A stretch of 64,000 nucleotides of DNA, taken from NCBI GenBank assembly GCA_028671895.1, contig CM053794.1, positions 44,284,501-44,348,500 on the forward strand. The letters run 5' to 3'. Within the stretch, counting starts at the first letter, position 1; each line of letters opens with the position of its first letter. The stretch is from Oenanthe sinensis. Its lineage: Eukaryota > Streptophyta > Magnoliopsida > Apiales > Apiaceae. Below the pieces are notes generated by a model. That model had not been told where the DNA came from and ran no database searches. It worked only from the letters and a program-made list of their open reading frames with translations. This document shows positions 60,201 to 64,000 of the stretch, piece by piece. Position numbers and translations under genes: made by a program.

Positions 60201-62168
60201 TGCTATTGAAGGAGTCCAGTGCATTCTCATGCTTCTGCATTTGCTTACTTGTGTATGATTTAAGATTTCACATCTTGCAGTGGGACTGAAAAAAGATATT
60301 TATGGTATATAATAACAATTATCTACGAAAAAAACACACCAGTCATCCTTAAAAGTTAAGAATTTCCTTATCAGATATTTTTATGACTCAACACGAGGTA
60401 TTCCAGTTTCCTGTCTACCTTGGATTAAAACGAGTGCATCACAGCATAAGGTTTACCTTGTTTTGGTTATTCCGACCTCTGCTTTCCAGGGAAGGTAAAA
60501 TCCTGCCATCCAGTGCACCTTCAAGGGGATCAGGAAACTGACTATGGAATGTCAAACCTATTCTTGGTTCTTGGCAACCCCCTTCGGCTCAGGATAACCA
60601 CTTGAGAGCAAGTCCAGCCGTTTCCTAGTTGGATACCTATAAATATTATAAAATATTGAGTTTTAGTGATTTAGGTAACCACTAGGACATGTGGACTCCA
60701 ATAATAATCCATATATTCATTACCTTTTATTATTATAATAAAAGGATTATTTAATTCAAAGAAATGAAATATTTAATGGCTAGTGGTTACCTAATAATAG
60801 GTAATGAGATGCATGTCCTAGTGTTTTAGTTAACCACTAAGACACTGTTGGAGTGCTATTTTTTGTGAGATTGCCTATATTTTTGCTTAGAACATCAAAT
60901 AGGTAAGTAATTGAAGCAAGACTTGCTCTGAGCAGTGCCGCTGTGGATTAGGGGTTTTGCCACGAGTACTGTAAGTAGTTGCAAATGAATAGTGGAAGTA
61001 GACTTGAAAGAAATCATTTTTCTCTTATTGTGCTTGGGTATGAGTCCTAAAGCTTATCTAAAGGAAATCCTTGGTTGAAAACTTGAAATATAGGGAATGT
61101 CACAAAAATGATGCTCCAACAATGTCCTAGTGATTACCTAAAACACTAGGACTTGCCCTAAGTATTCTAAGCATGGGGCTTACTTTTACTTGTTTCCTCT
61201 CTCATCACTTCCTTCTATTTCTGTTCTGAAGTGATCGTCCCCCCTCTCCCACACATCTATTTCACTTGAGTTTTCGGTGCTGAAATAAAGATCATGCAGC
61301 ACTTGTAACGAATCATTAAAAAAAACATGAGTTGTTGGTGAGTATGGACTCATTTATGACTCTGGTATAGTGCAAAAACTATGTATAATAAGCTTTAAAC
61401 AACTATTAAGAATATCTTTGTTCCCCAAGCTTCAAAATCAGCTTTGCAGATTTCTTTTCTCTATATTCTTCTTTCGAACCAATCTTGGCCTTAAATTAAT
61501 ATTTAGTTAGGTCTTGTGTGTTTAAATTTGGCCTGGTTATGATTCTATCTTGCATAATAATAGTATTTTTTCAATCTAATGACTGCTACTCATAGGAACT
61601 CCAACAACTTTGGCCGATTTAAATTTGTGATATGCACTCGCACATCATGAGATCACCATACTAAGTGACTCATGCTGGTGTAAGAACAGACCTAAGACTA
61701 TCTTAGCTATGAGGAGGTGTTTGTGGCTTACTGGCTTCCTAATTTTTAAATTTATAGGCATTAGGCATTTCTGTCGTAACATTCCTAGGAGTAGTAAGGT
61801 CATACTAATTTAACTTTCTTCAAGTCAGTTGAATGGATTAACTCTGGCGCTGTAGCCTTCATTTTGTCAACAAAATAATTTCGCTACCAGTCAGGATTTT
61901 TGGAAAAAGATAATAAATAAATAAAAATTAGAGCAGTAAAGAAGGAAAGTGCATATATTATGTACCTTTTTTAAAAAAAAATTGAAGTTCATTTTCTTCA
62001 TCCATCTATTTGTTTCCAGTAATCTTAAACATTGAGCAAATTTATATTGTTATCAGGAAATTTTGTTTTTTGTGCAAAAAATTTATTTAGATGTTTAAAT
62101 ACTTTTTGAATGTACTGCTCATTCTTTGGCTTCTTACTGCAGTTTTAGTTGCCTTGCGCGGTATCTGA
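57213..62168 (+). CDS. Syntaxin-6 N-terminal domain protein (t-SNARE-like), five exons
   Basis: Exons: 57213-57289, 57426-57540, 57913-58554, 58695-58878 and 62143-62168. Phases 2, 0, 0, 1 agree and give 347 residues. The N-terminal domain (about 1-105) reads MTSQFDRWEKDPFFPAAEQV, then ESTYRTWLHASKNDLSMWNA, then LQTALGTTKWQ, then ARDRHREFISAMEGQI, as in the syntaxin-6/SYP6 helical bundle. The middle is low in complexity. The end has a Cys-rich stretch (CYERCKSCLENGDECC), then QLYGWYGAIQRQLQRSQYHM, then a transmembrane anchor (VVLWIALFLCFIVLVALRGI, about 328-347). I do not see a clear SNARE motif, so it resembles the Arabidopsis At2g18860/At4g30240 'syntaxin/t-SNARE family' proteins rather than SYP61 itself. 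A role in endomembrane traffic is inferred. The last intron is 3.26 kb and holds a MITE. Confidence 0.88.
60606..61158. mobile_element. MITE-like element in the last intron of the syntaxin-like gene
   Basis: The left end GAGCAAGTCCAGCCGTTTCC and the complement of the right end, GGGCAAGTCCTAGTGTTTTA, share the first dozen bases. Inside are at least four copies, in both orientations, of a word like GGTAACCACTAGGACATG (about 60675, 60785, 60811 and 61118), so strong hairpins are possible. No clear target duplication was found. Confidence 0.55.
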
Positions 62169-62979
62169 GAAGTTAAGGATCCTTCAAAAGTGGAAGGCGA
62201 CATTGTAAGGAGGGTTCAGAAGTTCTTTTGAGTTGAGGCAGTTATGGTTTTTCCTGCTCAGCATAACTCATAGAAGGTCTAGAGCACCTTCAAAGGCCAT
62301 TTTTGTCTTGGTTTGATTGAGGAGTCTGGTTTGAAAATGGGTAGTCTGAAAATGGGTAGTCTGTTGTATCGTGTTAGGATGAATATGATGGCTTGTGCGA
62401 TGTGATGGTTGCTAGGTGACAATCCCACTATCTGTTCCTCCATTCAACTACGGATTGAAGGAAAAAGCTAGAGTTGCACCAGTTTCATCGATGTATATAA
62501 TGTGTAATATGTATTTTTTTTCCCTTCTTATGTATAGTTCTTTTGGTGCAACTCAGGTGATCCATCCATTGAAATGAAGAAGAGCTTCTAAACTGATGAA
62601 ATGCAGGAAAATTATGTCTTCAGATTATAACTTGATCTTATATTTTCCTAGTTATTTTAAAAATAAATTTAGAACAGGTAGCATTGTTCATTTGTAAAAA
62701 TAAGAATATTCAGACTCAAAATATAATATTTTTTCCATTTGAAAATTTAGGAGTGTCTTCTTTAAAATTAGGCAATTTGCCTGATTTGATTTATTGAAAG
62801 TTGTACTGGTAGTTAAAATCTTCTTTATTCTCTGGTTATATTCATTACGTAGTATTATTTATTTATTTGTTTTACCTTTGCAGATTGTGTTATTATATTG
62901 TATATTATCTTATATCTAATTAATCTAAAACAATATAATCTTGGCTGGTTTCATATAGTTAAAAATTGTAAAAAACTTT

Positions 62980-63021
<42 letters not shown>

Positions 63022-63373
63022 CACAGAAAAATCTTATAAATTAATGTAAATCCAATCATTTATTTATTCAATAAAAAGTAACTAATAACAAGATATTTAA
63101 TAATAATATTATAACATTTGTATATATGCATCTGTATTTGAATAAAAAATAAGTAAACAATTAATATAATATAATAATATCTTTACATATGATAATAAAA
63201 TAAAATAAAATAAATTTTAAAGCAGAAAATAATGATATTATAATTGAATCAAATTGATTTAGGAATTTGAAAACAATAAATAAAATAATAGTGTGGTAAA
63301 TAAAGTTAAGAAAAGAAACAAATATAAATTGGGATCAAAGTTAAAATAGAGTTTGCCCTAAGAGAAGAAGAAG
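62169..63373. other. Spacer with (AT)n microsatellite at 62983-63019
   Basis: 3' untranslated region of the syntaxin-like gene, followed by AT-rich sequence. It includes an AT run of about 37 bases and the promoter side of the last gene. No other gene seen. Confidence 0.45.
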
Positions 63374-64000
63374 ATGGATGCTATGAGTAATTCTCAACCT
63401 CGGAACGCGGATGGTTGTGGTGGTTTGCTGCTAAACAACAACAGCAGTAAAAAAAAATTAGGAAGAAAAAGAAGAAGCTTAGGGTTACGCAAGTGTTCAA
63501 CAACAATAACAGAGCCGAAGAAGAAGAAGCAAGCTGAACAGGATATAGTTAATTTATGGGACATTCTCTTTACCAAAGACAGAGATTTTCTCATTACTCA
63601 CACCAATCGTCTGGTTAGTATCGTAATCCTCTGTCTATCATTATATATTCATTCTTATTTGTATTATGCATGCATGCATGTATGTATGAATTATTTATAT
63701 TGTGTTTGGATTGGGGGTCGGGGAGCATGTTTGGGAAGATTTAATAACAAGGGCTGAGGAGGGGTCAGGTGCGGGTTACATTGTAACCGCTTATAATTTT
63801 CTGTCTTCCTGTATCTGCTGCAATCCTAGCAAAGCACATATGTTTTCTTCATCCTTCAATTATCAAATACACGATTAAAATTTAAGACTTTTCTCTATCC
63901 ACACACATATTGTGTGATTGTTATGCTAACTATGTTTTTCATTTTTCCCTTCTTTCTAGGTCCAGGCTACCCACCTGGAAGGTAAGGTTATTGTCTTACA
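63374..64000 (+). CDS. Nucleoredoxin-like protein, 5' part only
   Basis: Exon 1 is 63374-63613 (80 residues, phase 0). Exon 2 begins at 63960 after TTTCTAG and runs off the window. The N-terminus is basic, with KKKLGRKRRSLGLRK and PKKKKQ, which reads as a bipartite nuclear localisation signal. Then DIVNLWDILFTKDRDFLITH joins NRLVQATHLEGKVIVL. In plant nucleoredoxins a segment of the form LLSSxxRDFLVxNxGxxVxxxxLxGKxIxLYFSA precedes the first thioredoxin-fold CPPC/CGPC site. The visible part fits that pattern but stops before any catalytic Cys. The call is therefore tentative. A second ATG lies three codons downstream. Confidence 0.5.

Noticed and set aside
1..64000. tRNA, rRNA and CRISPR arrays
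   Set aside because: No cloverleaf with both promoter boxes, no rRNA sequence and no spaced identical repeats were noticed; tRNA absence was not tested by a program.

Overview
The window is plant nuclear DNA, almost certainly from a eudicot. The genes carry short exons with GT-AG introns, the spacers are very AT-rich, and the protein families are plant ones: a D-type cyclin, an RSL-type bHLH, a QWRF microtubule protein, plant TAF4 and a plant syntaxin-6-like protein. I cannot name the species from the sequence. Exon models were built by hand by joining reading frames at consensus splice sites and checking that phases add up.

Layout. 199-771 (+) is an intronless small membrane protein. 2049-3484 (-) is a five-exon CYCD5-like cyclin. 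5542-5753 is a small Mutator-like element. 6842-11639 is a complete, very young Ty1/copia retrotransposon with an uninterrupted polyprotein. 12350-13345 is a nested tandem duplication whose second copy is interrupted by a hAT-type element with a perfect 8-bp target duplication. 16383-17774 (-) is a class II RSL bHLH gene (root hair regulator family). 18.8-23.4 kb is gene-free and dense in short inverted-repeat elements. 25832-32481 (-) is a six-exon QWRF protein gene. 35288-37205 (-) is a three-exon secreted peptide precursor gene and 38764-39605 (-) a two-exon 82-residue protein gene. Both are assembled only by splicing. 40447-45785 (+) is a TAF4-like TFIID subunit gene with three apparent lesions: a 1-nt frameshift, a damaged splice acceptor and an early stop. 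47174-48251 (-) is a three-exon SERF/zinc-finger gene like Arabidopsis At2g23090. 51.6-56.9 kb is transposon-rich: an LTR-like sequence, an internally deleted ARM/TPR pseudogene, a decayed PIF/Harbinger transposase and a second Mutator-like element. 57213-62168 (+) is a five-exon syntaxin-6 N-domain protein. 63374-64000 (+) is the beginning of a possible nucleoredoxin-like gene.

The host genes look like independent housekeeping, growth and signalling genes; nothing suggests a cluster or operon. The most interesting items are the secreted peptide precursor with its acidic DY and proline-rich tail, the degenerating or variant TAF4 gene, and two Mutator-like elements (5.5 and 56.5 kb) that share an unusual design: stepped inverted repeats around arrays of short GC-rich words.
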